64,000 bases of DNA, from assembly GCA_051453625.1 (NCBI GenBank), contig JBOZIK010000001.1, positions 228,915,843-228,979,842 of the forward strand, written 5' to 3'. Both the position numbers and the translations under genes were made by a program. This document shows, one piece after another, positions 35,244-46,700 of this stretch (the first letter of the stretch is position 1; every line of letters starts with the position of its first letter). Below the pieces are notes generated by a model, which saw nothing but the letters and a program-made list of their open reading frames with translations, was not told where the DNA came from and ran no database searches. This stretch comes from Welwitschia mirabilis (taxonomy: Eukaryota > Gnetophyta > Gnetopsida > Welwitschiales).

Positions 35244-35249
35244 NNNNNN
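35244..35249. other. Six unresolved bases
   Basis: Run of six N within element B. Confidence 1.
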
Positions 35250-36100
35250 TCATGCTACTATTATTGTGAGGATGAGGAGTCTTAATAATTATTATTTAAG
35301 TTATTTTAAGAGGAGAAGGCTTGTTCTTATTAGGGATCTTTAAGGAATTAGTTTCCATTTTGGAATCTGAGTTCTCACATTCTGTCATGATCCATAAATA
35401 GATCCATATTGTTGTGAATTAATCTCCTAGTCTCATCATGAATCTAATGCATATGCTAATAGGTTTCAAGAAGTTTCAAGTCCAATTTCATAGATCCTAT
35501 AAGTCATGATGTTTTTAAGATCTACACAAAAGTTTCTAGTGAAAACACAGACTATGCTGGGTGCAAATGGTAATGGCACCAGTGAGGGTAGGTAACAGCA
35601 TTAGTTTAAAGGCAAGTTATAGTTTTAGTTTTTGAACAAAGATTTATTGATCATGCATAGAACATTTTGTGTAATAGGATCATAAAGAAATAAAACCAAA
35701 ACAAAGAACATGAATAAAATTAAACCTAAACATTAATAAAATCATTGAAACATATTTAGAGATTTTAACGTTTTTAACACGTAGTGAAATCGTAGGAAAA
35801 AAACATAGAGAACTGAGAAGAAAGGTAGAAGGAAATCTATAAATAAAATGTTAGATCTATAGAAAAAAAGTTAGAAAAAAATCAAAAAATAAACTAAAAA
35901 CAAACTAAACTAGTCTGGGTATTACGAGAATAACTACTACCAATCACTAAAAGAAAAACTAAAGAAACATTTAAAAGAAAAAGCAAATGGACCAGCTCGA
36001 GTATCACTGGAGAGGACAAGTACCATTACTACAAAAGCGAAAAATATGTATAAAAACTTCTATAAAAGTATTACTTTCCCGAGCTACTACCATGTTGGTA

Positions 36101-36118
36101 TCCATAGTAACAATGCTA
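36101..36118 (-). other. Decayed tRNA-Asp primer-binding site of element B
   Basis: On the minus strand TAGCATTGTTACTATGGA aligns with TGGCGCCGTTGCCGGGGA. Eight positions differ, seven of them C-to-T or G-to-A. It lies 12 bases inside the 5' LTR edge, matching its place in element A. Confidence 0.6.
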
Positions 36119-36130
36119 ACATTTATTCAT

Positions 36131-37444
36131 TGTTTTATAATGTTTGGATCTAAAACTAAATTTTTACTTAGTTATTATTCTTTCTTAGGGATAACATGGG
36201 TAGTGGTTCAGAATTTGCAGTAACTTAAACTTAATGCAATTTATAAAATTTTAGAAAAAAAAGAAGAGAAGAGGTGATTTTAGAGTTTTATCTTGAAACT
36301 TAAAAGGGAAGGAAAGTAAACTGGCTCTAAGTTATCACCGATTTGTTTCTAAGCAATATTTTACCTCAATGTTGAAACCATGAAGTAACTTTTCTCAAAT
36401 CATAGGGACATAATCTCATTCACCATATTAGTAATGGTGAATTTATTTGTTACTTAATCTTCAAATCCTTAAACAATAATAAAAAGTAAGAATCCTAAGT
36501 ACTTAAGATCTATAAAGTTAAAAGAGTTAGATCAAGATTAAAAGAGCTCACTCAAATGAAATGAAGTCTTAATGATTAAGTTTCTTCCTAAAAATTTCAC
36601 ATATAAAATGACTCATCATTTGAAATAAAAGGTAAATAACTTATGTATTAAATAAAAATAATAATTTACAACAAAGAAAGAAAGATTCTATGTGAACTCC
36701 TCAACAATCCTTGAAGACCAGCTCACTACCCTAAAGAGTTACTTAGAAAGTCATCACAGCTAGTGCTCTAAGATTTTATAATTCTTCAAAGTTAAAGATA
36801 ATATAATAAAAGGTTTAAGGCCCTTTTATAGGGATAAATAGGGGAAAGGAGTGATTACAAGCCTTTGGCTTATAACATTAGGTGAATGGTTACATACTCA
36901 TAACATTAAGTAGGATGGTTTTTCTTATTTTTTATTTCATAGAGATTCCTATGATAACATTAACCCTTGGGTCTTAGATGATGTAGCTGCTGCCAACTAT
37001 TATCATAGCCACATGTCTCCACCATTATCCTACTTAACAATGCCATATGTCATTCTGTGAATCCTCATTATCATCATCATGTGTTATTAAGAATGCAATT
37101 TATTATTAATGTGTAAATTGATCAAGTTCATAACTACATTTAATTCAATTTTACATGATAATTTAGGAACATGAGATTTGATCTATTCAACATGAAAATA
37201 TTGATGATACCAGTAGTCTTAGACAGTGACGTTGGCATTTGAGCTTCAATAATCTTCATTTTTAAGCATGTCTTTTAGTTGAGCATAATATAACTAAAAA
37301 TGTTAGGGGCATACTGTAAGTCCATAATTATTATGATTTAATAGAATACATGTTTTTATGATAAAATTAATTGTATTAATATCTTCCATTAAGATTAATT
37401 AGTAATTTAACTTGATTGTGATATCAATTTTTTACATGTTAACA
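36131..37444 (-). repeat. 5' LTR of element B
   Basis: Pair of 26631-27981. It starts TGTTAACATG on the minus strand at 37444, has TATAAAAGG at 36822-36830, and ends next to the decayed primer-binding site. Confidence 0.88.
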
Positions 37445-37985
37445 AATCATCTACTTATGAAAGAAGTTCTTCTTAGTGTTGGACTATGTTTTCTTCACTG
37501 ATGAATTACTATTTATAAATGAATATATTAGAAGTGTAATTGGTAATAAAATCAAGTGTTCTTTTTCTCAAATTCTTTATCTATCATCTTTATGTTTTAT
37601 GTTAATGTCAATCTAATATTACCATAGATTAAATCTGATTTTGATATAGAACATAAAGGATAAATTGAGTAATACCAAGTTACTAAATTGATTAATTGAT
37701 TGGATTTAGGACATTTCATTTCCATTTGATTGCATGCTCATTTTCATTTCATTACCTATCACCTCATAATTTTCATTATTGATCTTCCATTTTTTTAATT
37801 AAAAATACCAAAAACAATGATGTGCTTTCATTTCAATTAAATTAATCTTTTAGTACTCCTTTATTTGCTTAATTAGTTTATGAAATTTGGATTGTATCCT
37901 ATGGTAACACATCGTATGTGCTAATATAATAGGTTTAATTAATAAGTGAACAAATATTTCATTGATGCATGCCTAAGAGATGAAC
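37445..37985. other. Unassigned part of element C or another insert
   Basis: Contains TTAAAAATACCAAAAACA (37799-37816), a word also present at 58125-58140 before another gypsy gag and common in gypsy leaders. No protein motif is readable. Confidence 0.35.
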
Positions 37986-37989
37986 ATGG

Positions 37990-38880
37990 GTGATAACTGT
38001 TAGTTGAAATAAATGATGAAGCCAAGTTTATTAATGTTGATATCATTTAAATCAATATATATGATGACATTATGAAAAGTCTTACAGATGGTAAACATGC
38101 ACCACAGACAAGAGAAATTTTAATTCCTTATGGAGATTGGATGAATTCATCTATACTTCCATGAAAGAAGATAACTTACTAAAGGTCAGTGAAGGTTCTC
38201 TTTTAATGCTGAACAATGAGAATTATGAAAATCTTTATAAGTCATTTAGAAAAACAATTATAGGGAATGCAAACACCATAGTTGGGGGTGTTGTTAAATT
38301 AATGTTATAGCACATATGTCTTAGTCACATAAGCAGGCTTAAGATAAGGAATCTTATCATGAAAAATTTACTTCCAGACTTATACAAAATAAAATATATT
38401 ATTGCAAGCATTATGTGTATGAAAAATAACACAGGTTGAAATTTTCTAATGGTTAGATAAGGAACAAGGGCATCCTATATCTAGTGGGTAATGATGTTTA
38501 GGGTCCCTCTTCATAAGCATCCTTAAGATGTTCATAATATATTATCACCTTTATTAATGAAAATTTAAGAAAGATATAGATTTTTTACAATGAATATAGT
38601 TTTTGAATATTTTTTGATAAATTTTAAAATTTAAAGCATAGATGGAGTGAAATGCTTAAAAAAAAATAAAATAAAACAAAATCAAGTGTTAAAGAATAGA
38701 TTACAAAAAAGAGCACATTTCAAAGGTGTTTAAGGAACATTGTAAGTTTAAAGGAATTAAGATGCATTTTATGATTCTAGAAATGCCATAGCAAAATGAT
38801 GCCATAAAAAGATTTAATGATATACTTCTAGAATAGCCTAGAAGTATATTAAGCATTGTGAGAATAGATAAAACACCCTA
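37990..38880 (+). pseudogene. Copia protease-end, GAG_pre-integrase and integrase of element C, first part
   Basis: In order I read KSLTDGKHAPQTREILIPYG (usual RTLxDVRHVPxLRKNLISLG), KVSEGSLLMLNNENYENLYK, HICLSHISRLKIRNL and IMKNLLPDLYKIK (zinc-finger GAG_pre-integrase with H-H retained), then GTRASYI and YIITFINENL (usual YFVTFIDDxS). These are followed by KVFKEHCKFKGIKMHFMILE (usual EFCKxHGIxRxxTxPxTPQQNG), QNDAIKRFNDILLE and SILSIVRID. The Asp of FIDD appears as FINE. The frame is interrupted at 38902 by the small LTR element. Confidence 0.85.
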
Positions 38881-38901
38881 ATGTACGAGTGGGTAAAGAA
38901 T

Positions 38902-39607
38902 TCTAATGCAAAAGCATCCTTAGGAAATAAAACTAAATGAGTTTGCATTAGCCAGAGTATTTTGTAAAAATACAATCTTCCATACGTAGTTTTTATGTGT
39001 AGTTTCCATGTGTAACTATGATGTAGGCATCATTCATAATTTCCATGTAGAAATCTTGTGTACTACCATGTAGTCATCATGTGTAGTCATTTAAATTAGC
39101 ATCTCTAGAGGGAACTTAGGTGTAATAAATATGTTATGTTTAGAGAGAATCTAGGTGAAAGGAATATTTATGCTTAAATGAAATCTAGTCATAAAAAATA
39201 TGGTATGTTTGAAATCTATTTATGGTAAAACATGTAAGAGGTTAATACTAGAAGATTCCTTCATAATAAGGATTCCTCTTAAAGCATTATAAATAAAGGG
39301 TGTGATGACATAAAAAGTATGCTTTGGTATTTGGAGCTAAGAATGGAGAAGTAAAAGATCATAGAATTAGAAGCTTGAGATGATCTCTGTATTAGAAACT
39401 TAAGGAAAAAGTTCCTTATGTAAGATATTGACTCCTTTGTATTTCTCTTGAAGGATGCCAAGAATTACTATAACCTTGAATTAATTAGCATGATAAAATA
39501 TTTTCTAAAAGATTTTATTATAATTTCTTCATAAATTTTCCTATTTACTTCTTTTCCCTCTTGTGTAAAGAAGTAATTATTCTAGATCCTATTACATTTA
39601 CATCATA
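38902..39607 (+). repeat. 5' LTR of the small element
   Basis: Matches 40051-40740 (TTTATGGTAAAACATGTAAGAG, AGGATTCCT, GTATTTCT-T-GAAGGATG, TTACATTTACATCA). TATA box TATAAATAAAG at 39288-39298. The first three bases (TGT) appear lost or changed. Confidence 0.88.
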
Positions 39608-39619
39608 TGATTTTAGAGC
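39608..39619 (+). other. Primer-binding site for initiator tRNA-Met
   Basis: TGATTTTAGAGC agrees with the copia-type site TGGTATCAGAGC at 9 of 12 positions and abuts the LTR end. Confidence 0.65.
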
Positions 39620-40050
39620 TTTGATAGAAAGTAGATGACAAAAAATTACAGCCATTTAAGAAAGAAAAAATAAAGGCAAAAAATGCTATATAAAGATTAA
39701 AGATTTTTAAAGAAGATGATCTTGAGTAAGAAAGATCTTGTGTGAAAATTAAAAGAAGGAAAGATATGCTAAATTAGGAGAACATTCTTCCAAAAAAAAA
39801 AAAAAAAATTCAATAACTTTATAGATGACAAAGAGGAAGGTTATGCAATCATGAAGTCTATAATGTATTCAACAACATGAAGATCATTGAAGATAAACTA
39901 GCTATACAAGCTAATGTATGATGAACTAAATGGCCCTTGTCTATAGGAAAAGCCTACCTTCATGTGCAAAGTTGCAATGTCTTGATGACAGTGTTAGGGA
40001 TACAATATTACTTCTTTTTACTCAAGGATAACCTCATTTTCAAGAGAGGG

Positions 40051-40740
40051 TGTATGCCATAGAATCATTTTTAGAAAATAAAATTAAAATGATTTTACCT
40101 TAGTTATAAGTACTATGTAAAAAATAAAATTTATCATGTGTAACTTCCATGTAGTCATCATGTGTAGTTTTTATTTAAGCGTCATGCATACTATCATGTA
40201 AGTGTTATGTATAGCCATTTAATTTAGAATCTTTAAACAAAATTTAGATGTAATAAATATGCTATATTTATATGAAATATAGGTGTAAAGAGCCTACTAT
40301 GTTTAGAGGTAATCTAGGCATAAAGAATATGTTATGTTTGGAAGTTATTTATGGTAAAACATGTAAGAGGCCAATATTGGAGGATTCCTTTATGATAATG
40401 ATTCCCCTTGAATCCTTATAAATTAGAGGATGTGATTAGATGGAGAGTATGATTTGGTTGTTATAGTTGAGAATGGATAAGTAAGAGATCTTGAAGTTGG
40501 AAGCTTGAGAGAAGCTTTATGTTAGAAACTTAAGGTGAATGTTCCTTGTATAAGATCTTAGCTTACTTGTATTTCTTTGGAAGGATGACAAGCATAACTA
40601 CAATCATGTAGTAGTTGGCATAACAAATTAAAGACTTTCTTAGAGTTTTACTTTATCTTCTTCATAAATTTCCCTCTCTACTTCTATTCTTTCTTGTGTG
40701 AAGCCCCAATTGTTCTAGCTCTTATCACATTTACATCACA
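40051..40740 (+). repeat. 3' LTR of the small element
   Basis: Starts TGTATGCCATAG after the purine tract and ends TTACATCACA. TATA-like TATAAATTAG at 40417-40426. It has diverged from its partner by many substitutions. Confidence 0.88.
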
Positions 40741-40745
40741 TTCTA

Positions 40746-41085
40746 AATAGATGCATTTAATATTGAATGTTATTTGGGGAATAGAACACATTTCCTTATT
40801 ATTCATGGCAAGACTCTAAAGGAGCTATTAATTGAATCACCAAGAAAGCATATTGATCTAAATATTTTTGGATGTTTTAAATGCATATGTTCATATTTTA
40901 AATGTCTGGAGTAGTAAGCTTGATTTAAAATCTAATAGATGCATCTTTCTTAAATATGCAAATAACATCAAGGTATATAAAATTTAAAACCTTCTTTCAC
41001 AGAAAATACTTATAAGTATGGGTCTTCATTTTAATGAGACAGACTTTATAGATGAATATTAGCATGAATATTTTTCTAGTTAAAT
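40746..41085 (+). pseudogene. Copia integrase of element C, second part
   Basis: Reads FNIECYLGNRTHFLIIHGKT (usual AVNTACYLVNRSPSxxLxGKT), LKELLIESPRKHIDL, NIFGCF, and after a frame change WRSKLDLKSNRCIFLKYANN-like sequence (usual KLDPKSxKCIFLGYxxNxKGY), then SQKILISMGLHFNET (usual TKKVIISRDVIFNE). This is the integrase C-terminal part. RT and RNase H, expected next, are absent. Confidence 0.85.
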
Positions 41086-41349
41086 AAAAACTTAAAAATG
41101 ATGGCAAGAATAGAGAGGAAGCTCATGGTCAAGAATCCAATTACATTAAAACAAAAATGGAGATTACTTAAACTTACGTGGAGCTTAACAAATCTTCCAG
41201 AGTAAATAACCATATTACAACAACAAGTTTCAGTGATGAACATGGATTTCTTTCACTAGTTACTAAAGTACATGATCTAGGCTAAGGATTTATGAATCTT
41301 CTAGGGAGTAGTAGAGCACATAAGGATCATGGGATTAGTTTAGGAAGTA

Positions 41350-41965
41350 TGGAGGTCAATTTTAACTTAAAGTGGATATTTTAAATTAGTTTTAAACTTT
41401 TAAATGTACTAATCTCAAATACTTTAAATGCATAAATTACATTTATTTCATTTATTAGATAAAATATAATATTTATAGTTAGTAGATGGATTTGTTATAG
41501 GATTTAAGGCTTTTGTTTCTTTCACACATGGTATTTGCTTAACCTTGAATGTATATAAGGGGTTGTAGGTACTTGGCATAACAATCCAATTGAAAGTGAT
41601 AATGTGCATTATAGTGGTGTAAGAATGTGTTTTTAAGAATAAGGGTTTTATACCTTTTTATGTTTTTTAGTTTAGATTTTGTATTAAAGATAGAGTGAGG
41701 AATGGTTGTGCACTTGTCTTGTTGCTATTGTTGTAATTGAAAAGTGAATTGTATCACTACTATTATAATTTTTCCTCCAATAATCCAAAAGGTACATTCA
41801 TATTCCTATAACTCAACAAATGAAAATCTATAGTTCCTATGGAGGTAGATACATTATTAAAACAATAAAGTAATTATGCCTTTTTCCTACATTTTATTTT
41901 CTTATTATTTTCATTTTTATTTTTCCTTCAATTATTGCATTCAACATTCTTCTATTTTTCATTAT
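41350..41965 (+). repeat. 3' LTR of element C
   Basis: Copy of 21720-22315, preceded by the purine-rich TTTAGGAAGTA. TATA box TATATAAGG at 41552-41560. Ends ATTATTGCATTCAACATTCTTC. Edges approximate. Confidence 0.7.
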
Positions 41966-42869
41966 TTAATTTTAAATATCTTGATATTTTATTTTACATA
42001 TTTTTCCTTGAAATTATAGCCTTCATGATCATCTAAATAAAATATTTTAATTATAGTTAAGGCCTTGTATAATGCCAGGTAGAACATACAATGGCTTGAA
42101 TCAATGATCATGTAAATGAAAAGAAAGTATCTAACTAATTAGAATGTCACCTTATTAGCAAAGTTTAGATAATGAAATTATATCTTAAGAAGCTAAAATA
42201 GTTTGAGAATAATTGCAAAAGGAAAAAAGATACAATAACAACTAAAAATAAAGTAAATAAATATCTTTTGAAGAAAAAAGGTCTTTATCTTTAGAAAATT
42301 CTAGGAAATCCTATACATGATTTTCTACTATTTCTATTTATAAAATCATCCTCTAAATTCTCTATAGTAGGGGAAATGTCAATTCCAAAAATATCATTAA
42401 ACTTAAAAATATAAGTTTCAATACATAAAGAAAAATATATTCAAAACATAAAAACATTAAATAGCCACTTCAGCTATAATCTAAGTGAAATAAAACAATA
42501 TAGTTTCATAGGGAAAAAGCCCTACACAAGCTAGATGAGATAAAATTGAATATTTTTCATTATTTTCTAAGGGGATAAAGATTAAATCTTTTTATGTACC
42601 ACTTTTAGCACTAGTTAATGGCTATGTTTAAGATAGGCGTAAGGAGGTTGGATTAATGGAGTATCTTTATAAAAACCCTAAACATTAAACAAGGTGAATT
42701 AGACCAATGCGTAAGATTTTAGATGAGGTGATTGATCTTAAACTAGACTATCTTCACTTGAGTTTGTATCTAAAATACAACATGCTATAGAATATTAAAT
42801 TTTACATAAAGATCTAAAATATAAGAAAGATGCATTTTAAAAAACAACTTTATGAAAGAACAACCAGGT
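41966..42869. other. Unassigned, possibly 5' internal part of another copia copy
   Basis: Left of the PBS-like sequence at 42870-42883, hence possibly the start of a further minus-strand copia copy. No Gag motif could be read. Confidence 0.35.
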
Positions 42870-42883
42870 GCTCTAATACCAAA
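42870..42883 (-). other. Second copia primer-binding site, left of the 3' LTR
   Basis: Minus strand TTTGGTATTAGAGC (usual TTTGGTATCAGAGC) immediately follows the LTR end CCTACA. An ordinary 3' LTR should be followed by target DNA, not by a PBS. Confidence 0.75.
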
Positions 42884-43081
42884 TGTAGGAAATAGTGATG
42901 AATAAGAGAGAAAAATAAAATAGTAGAAATCTATTTTCTAAAACAATAATTGTATTTTCTATTATTGATTATGAAAATAAAGCTTCATTTTATAGGAAAG
43001 CACACCTAATTAGGATTTCCACTATGTTTTTTAATCTCTCCCAAGTGTGGTTCCATGGTGCAACTTAGTAGTGTTCTAGTA
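42884..43081 (-). repeat. Left LTR of element F (198 bp)
   Basis: Minus strand runs from TACTAGAACACTACTAAG to TTTCCTACA and aligns base for base, with few indels, to 48972-49171. The right side has the polypurine tract AAGGGGGAAAT (43082-43092). Confidence 0.8.
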
Positions 43082-43616
43082 ATTTCCCCCTTAACATGAG
43101 AATACACTCTCTTTAAAGGAAACTAAAGTGCTAGGAAGAAAACCTTAGGAATGTGACCTATAATAAAATCTCTTAAAAGGAGTTACCATGTGAGGAAACC
43201 ACTTCACCATAGAAGTAGTCAATTTAATTCTACACTTCCCATAGTAGGTAGAAATCTAGGGATTATTACACATCTTGTAATGCTAGGACAAAATATACTA
43301 TAAAATCCTCAATACTAGATCAAAATTGTACTATACATTCCATAGTAATACGATAGACAGTGGCTTTACTTAAAGGCTCCAAAATACAAATGAAAATTGA
43401 TATGCAGAATACAATGGGTTATATTAACTCATAATCAATCTTATATTAGATATAATTGTAGGAATTTTTCTTGACTAAGTGACTTTAGTTGAGTATCAAT
43501 TATTTCTTCTACAATTAGATGATGTATTAGTGAAATAACTCCATGTTGTATAAGTTTATTAATTTTATTAACAAACTTCCTTGTACCATTTTCTATAAGT
43601 GCATAGTATTCTTATT

Positions 43617-43817
43617 TTATGGCTTAGATCCACTAAGTATGTAGAATGGTATCTTTAAAATAGGTTGTTTTCCATCAATAGTAAGATGAAGCTCATCACC
43701 ATTATCACCATCCTTAATAGATGTACGTGAGCTTTTTTTAGTTTTGATTTTGCCCTTTTCATCATCATGAACATCTTGTAGAATAGACTCTACATCTTTG
43801 TGTTTGGATATTATCAT
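43617..43817 (-). pseudogene. Integrase-RT linker remnant of element F
   Basis: A 66-codon acidic/basic frame (HDDEKGKIKTKKSSRTSIKD, then GDNGDELHLTIDGKQ) follows directly downstream of the integrase remnant on the same strand. Its low-complexity charged nature and position match the variable linker between copia integrase and RT. It has no domain of its own. Confidence 0.45.
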
Positions 43818-43899
43818 AATTTTTAATAGGATTATCTAATAAGTTGATATTAGAATCATACTTATAAATGCTAGGTGCATAAAATTCTTCAATTTCTAT

Positions 43900-45000
43900 A
43901 GGTTGCAATGTGAAGGTTTTATTTTAACTAGTAGGAACTAGAGCATTAGTGAACACATCTCCCTCTTCAAATATGGAATATTAAGCATTCATAATCCTTA
44001 CTGGGTAGAAGGAAGAATGAATCTTAGAAGGATCTAACTCAAAATTCTTCTATGAGGTTTTTGAGAAGATGACATCATGAGAGATGATGGTTTTTTAATG
44101 ATTAAAAATCTATACATGATATCCCTTTTGGACTATTGATTAACTAATAAATCCACTAATGCAAGCATGTTCATCAAACTTATCATGATGTTCACTAGAA
44201 TATGAACATAGCATTTACATGCAAATACAAAAAGATGTTGCATATTCAGCTTGTAATCATATCACTTTTTACCAGGAGAGATACCCTTTTCAGAGTAATG
44301 TCCAATGTGATTATTGAAATAGGCCATGATACTTATAGCTTCACCTAAGAGAGAGGTTTTACAACCATGAAAATACATCATAAATTCTGCCATATTCATG
44401 ATGATGTGGTTGAACTTTTGATAATGTCATTTTATTGGGGGTGTTCTTGGATAAGTCTTTAGATGTTGAATTTCTTTTGAAGCAAGATAGTCATTGAGTT
44501 TTGTGAATGTGTATTTGCGCCTATTATCAAAGTGGAAATCTTTAATCTTATACTCTAATTTATTTTCTACTTTTATCTTAAAAACTTTAAAGATTTATAA
44601 AGCATGAGACTTTGAATTCACGAAGTAAATCTAACTCATTTGTAGGTAGGCATCAATAAATGATATAAAATAATCAAAGCCATGGAGTATGGGCACTAAT
44701 ATTAGATCACATAGATTACTATGAATGATAAAAATTTTGTGATCAGTTCATCATTTTATTAATGCAAAACATTATCAAGTTTCTTTATTCATGACAAATG
44801 CTTTACACTGTGGAAAATCTAATGAAATAAATAAACTAAGCTGATGATCATTCTCACACATGATGTTTAATGTACAAGTAGTTAGATGTTCTAGTCGAGC
44901 ATGTGACAATAGTGAGCAAGAAATGTCATCCTATGAAGAAATGCATGTAATCTCTTACATCTTAACATGGCCTTAAAGATGAATAAGCTTATCATCCATG
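43900..45000 (-). pseudogene. GAG_pre-integrase and integrase of element F (decayed)
   Basis: Reads SHARLEHLTTCTLNIMCEND, CKAFVMNKET (HHCC zinc region), then HSNLCDLILV (usual HSDLCGPI), GFDYFISFIDAYLQMS (usual YFLTFIDDYSRMS), IYFVNSKSHAL, FKVFKIKVENKLEYKIKDFH, FDNRRKYTFTKLNDYLASKE (usual DNGGEYTSxEFxxFLxxxG) and IQHLKTYPRTP, then MMYFHGCKTSLLGEAISIMA. Catalytic Asp positions survive in part (FID, FDN), but DNGG is DNRR. Several stops interrupt. Confidence 0.85.
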
Positions 45001-45399
45001 TAGCCTTTCATGATAATATTTTAATCATTATCACAAATATCAATCAATTTTTCTGTCATGGAAATATAATGATCTTCTATCATCAATCTTGTAAGTGAAA
45101 TAATATGAGACCTTAATTAGGGAACATATAGAACATTTGACATAGTTCATGGTATAAGATATGTTAAGTTTAGTGTAATTAAACCATATCCTTCCACTAG
45201 TAATGGAGTTCTATCTACTAAATAGATTTTACTAAGCACTTCAAAAAAATCATTAAAATAATATTACCTATAAGTCATATTCATTCATATACACAAAATA
45301 ATAACATTAAAAAACAACATTATATTTATAGCATTTAGCATCTTCTATAGAATTAGAATTCTCCATGAATACATTTAACTTAGGCGTAGACTTTATATA

Positions 45400-46700
45400 C
45401 TCCCAAGGTATCCCATAAAAATTACTAGTATGACCTTTTCTTCTATAATAATATCATTAGTAATTTTTCTTATGAGAAGTAGTATTAGTTTATACTAGTT
45501 TCTTCCTTTATTGAGTTTGTTTACATTGAGGTGCAAGAGCTAATGATTACTTCTAAAGAGCATTATCATTTTTTTTATCTTTAAAAGAAAGGAATTGGCT
45601 TGAATACAATTTATATTATTAAGGTCCATTATGAGAATGAAAAAATTTGAAATCACTATCAAAGGATAAGTAGCCTACAAAGTTAAACTAAGCTTCAACA
45701 ATAATGATATTCTTATTACTGTGTCAAAGTTTATTTGAGGAAGTTGCTTAATTTCATGTAATTATATAACATAGTTGTGTAAGAATGGATTCTTTAAACA
45801 ACATTAGAACAAGTTGATATAAAGGATACAAACTTGGTTTTTTATGTCAATTTAAAATAGTTTGACCTTGATGTTTCTCATTTGCATAATTAATTATCTC
45901 ATCTTTTCCTTCTTATAATGCAAATTGTTCATGCTAGTTATAAAATTAATAAGTTATAAGTCATTCTTAGCATAAAATGTATCTTACAAAGTACAAAAGT
46001 TGGTATAACTGGTCTTATTTCTATTAACCAAATTTTTATATTGAGAAGCTACTGTTTCATACAATGTCTACCAATTTTCTATCAATAGCTTACCAAGCAT
46101 CTTCTTCATCTTAGTTCTAAAGAGTTACATGTAATCTCTCAAATAAATTCTTGCTAAAACCATAAGTATGCATGATTGATATAAAATCCTCATGTCAATC
46201 GTTCCATAACTAACTCTCTTAAAGAGTGATTCTAATGTTGGCCATGATTTTGATTATCAAAATTAGTGTGAATGAGTTTGACAATATCTTAAACTTATCC
46301 TTCAAGTTTGCATGGGTTGATAAAAGTAGAAGTAAAATTTTATAAGTTGTAAGATATAGTTAATTTCCATGGGAATCTTATTCACATCCATAACTAAATA
46401 ATGTACCCATCCATCATACAAAGAATACTTATTAACTTAATAAGATAAAGTGATAAATAAAGAGACGAAGTGATATAGCCAATTTAATAAGAAATCTCAC
46501 TCACGTTCACAAGTTTAAATGATCTATTCAAGTCACAATGGCATAGTAAAAATATTAAAAAAAGAGAATCATAATAAAGAGATAAAGCAATTTTAAAGGG
46601 ATCTTGCTTAAATTCATAAGTCAAATGATTTATCCAACTCTAAGATGTAAAAAAAACTAATGGTAGGGTCTAAAAAAATTTAAAAATTCAAATGCCTACT
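45400..46700 (-). pseudogene. Gag region of element F with zinc-knuckle remnant
   Basis: At about 45410-45455 the minus strand reads YYYRRKGHTSNFYG, a CCHC knuckle (C-x2-C-x3-GH-x4-C) whose cysteines are Tyr or Arg, all reachable by G-to-A or neighbouring changes. Position between PBS and integrase supports Gag. The capsid part further right (to about 46.7 kb) is too decayed to quote. Confidence 0.55.

Larger units (their letters stand above)
26631..37444 (-). mobile_element. Element B: Athila-like Ty3/gypsy retrotransposon, nested in element C
   Basis: Read on the minus strand, from right to left, it has a 5' LTR (36131-37444), decayed PBS, gag, protease, RT, RNase H, integrase, a roughly 2-kb noncoding 3' region with tandem repeats, and a 3' LTR (26631-27981). 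Total is 10.8 kb including a 589-N gap, normal for Athila. Both LTRs begin TGTTAACATG like element A's 5' LTR and share sequence with A's LTRs, so A and B are related subfamilies. Every reading frame is broken. No target duplication could be established. Confidence 0.88.
38902..40740 (+). mobile_element. Small non-autonomous LTR retrotransposon (TRIM/LARD-like) inside the copia integrase
   Basis: LTRs lie at 38902-39607 and 40051-40740 (about 0.7 kb), with only 443 bases between. PBS-like TGATTTTAGAGC directly follows the left LTR. Polypurine CAAGAGAGGG directly precedes the right LTR, which starts TGTATGCC and ends CATCACA. TTCTA occurs at both edges (38901-38905 and 40741-40745), a candidate target duplication. 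Copia integrase reading frame resumes after it (FNIECYLGNRTHF). There is no coding capacity inside. Confidence 0.85.
21720..41965 (+). mobile_element. Element C: Ty1/copia retrotransposon (SIRE/Tork-like) hosting two nested elements
   Basis: Direct LTR-like copies lie at 21720-22315 and 41350-41965. Just after the left copy comes a copia Gag remnant (22570-22880). Protease, GAG_pre-integrase and integrase remnants lie at 37990-38880 and 40746-41085, all plus strand and in the copia order gag-pro-IN. Subtracting the nested element B (10.8 kb) and the small LTR element (1.8 kb) leaves about 7.6 kb, a normal copia size. The RT-RNase H part expected between 41085 and the 3' LTR is missing. LTR edges are uncertain by about 30 bases. 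Confidence 0.75.

Noticed and set aside
26619-37449. Target duplication for element B (ATCCA vs AATCA)
   Set aside because: Only three of five bases agree, and the LTR edge is uncertain.
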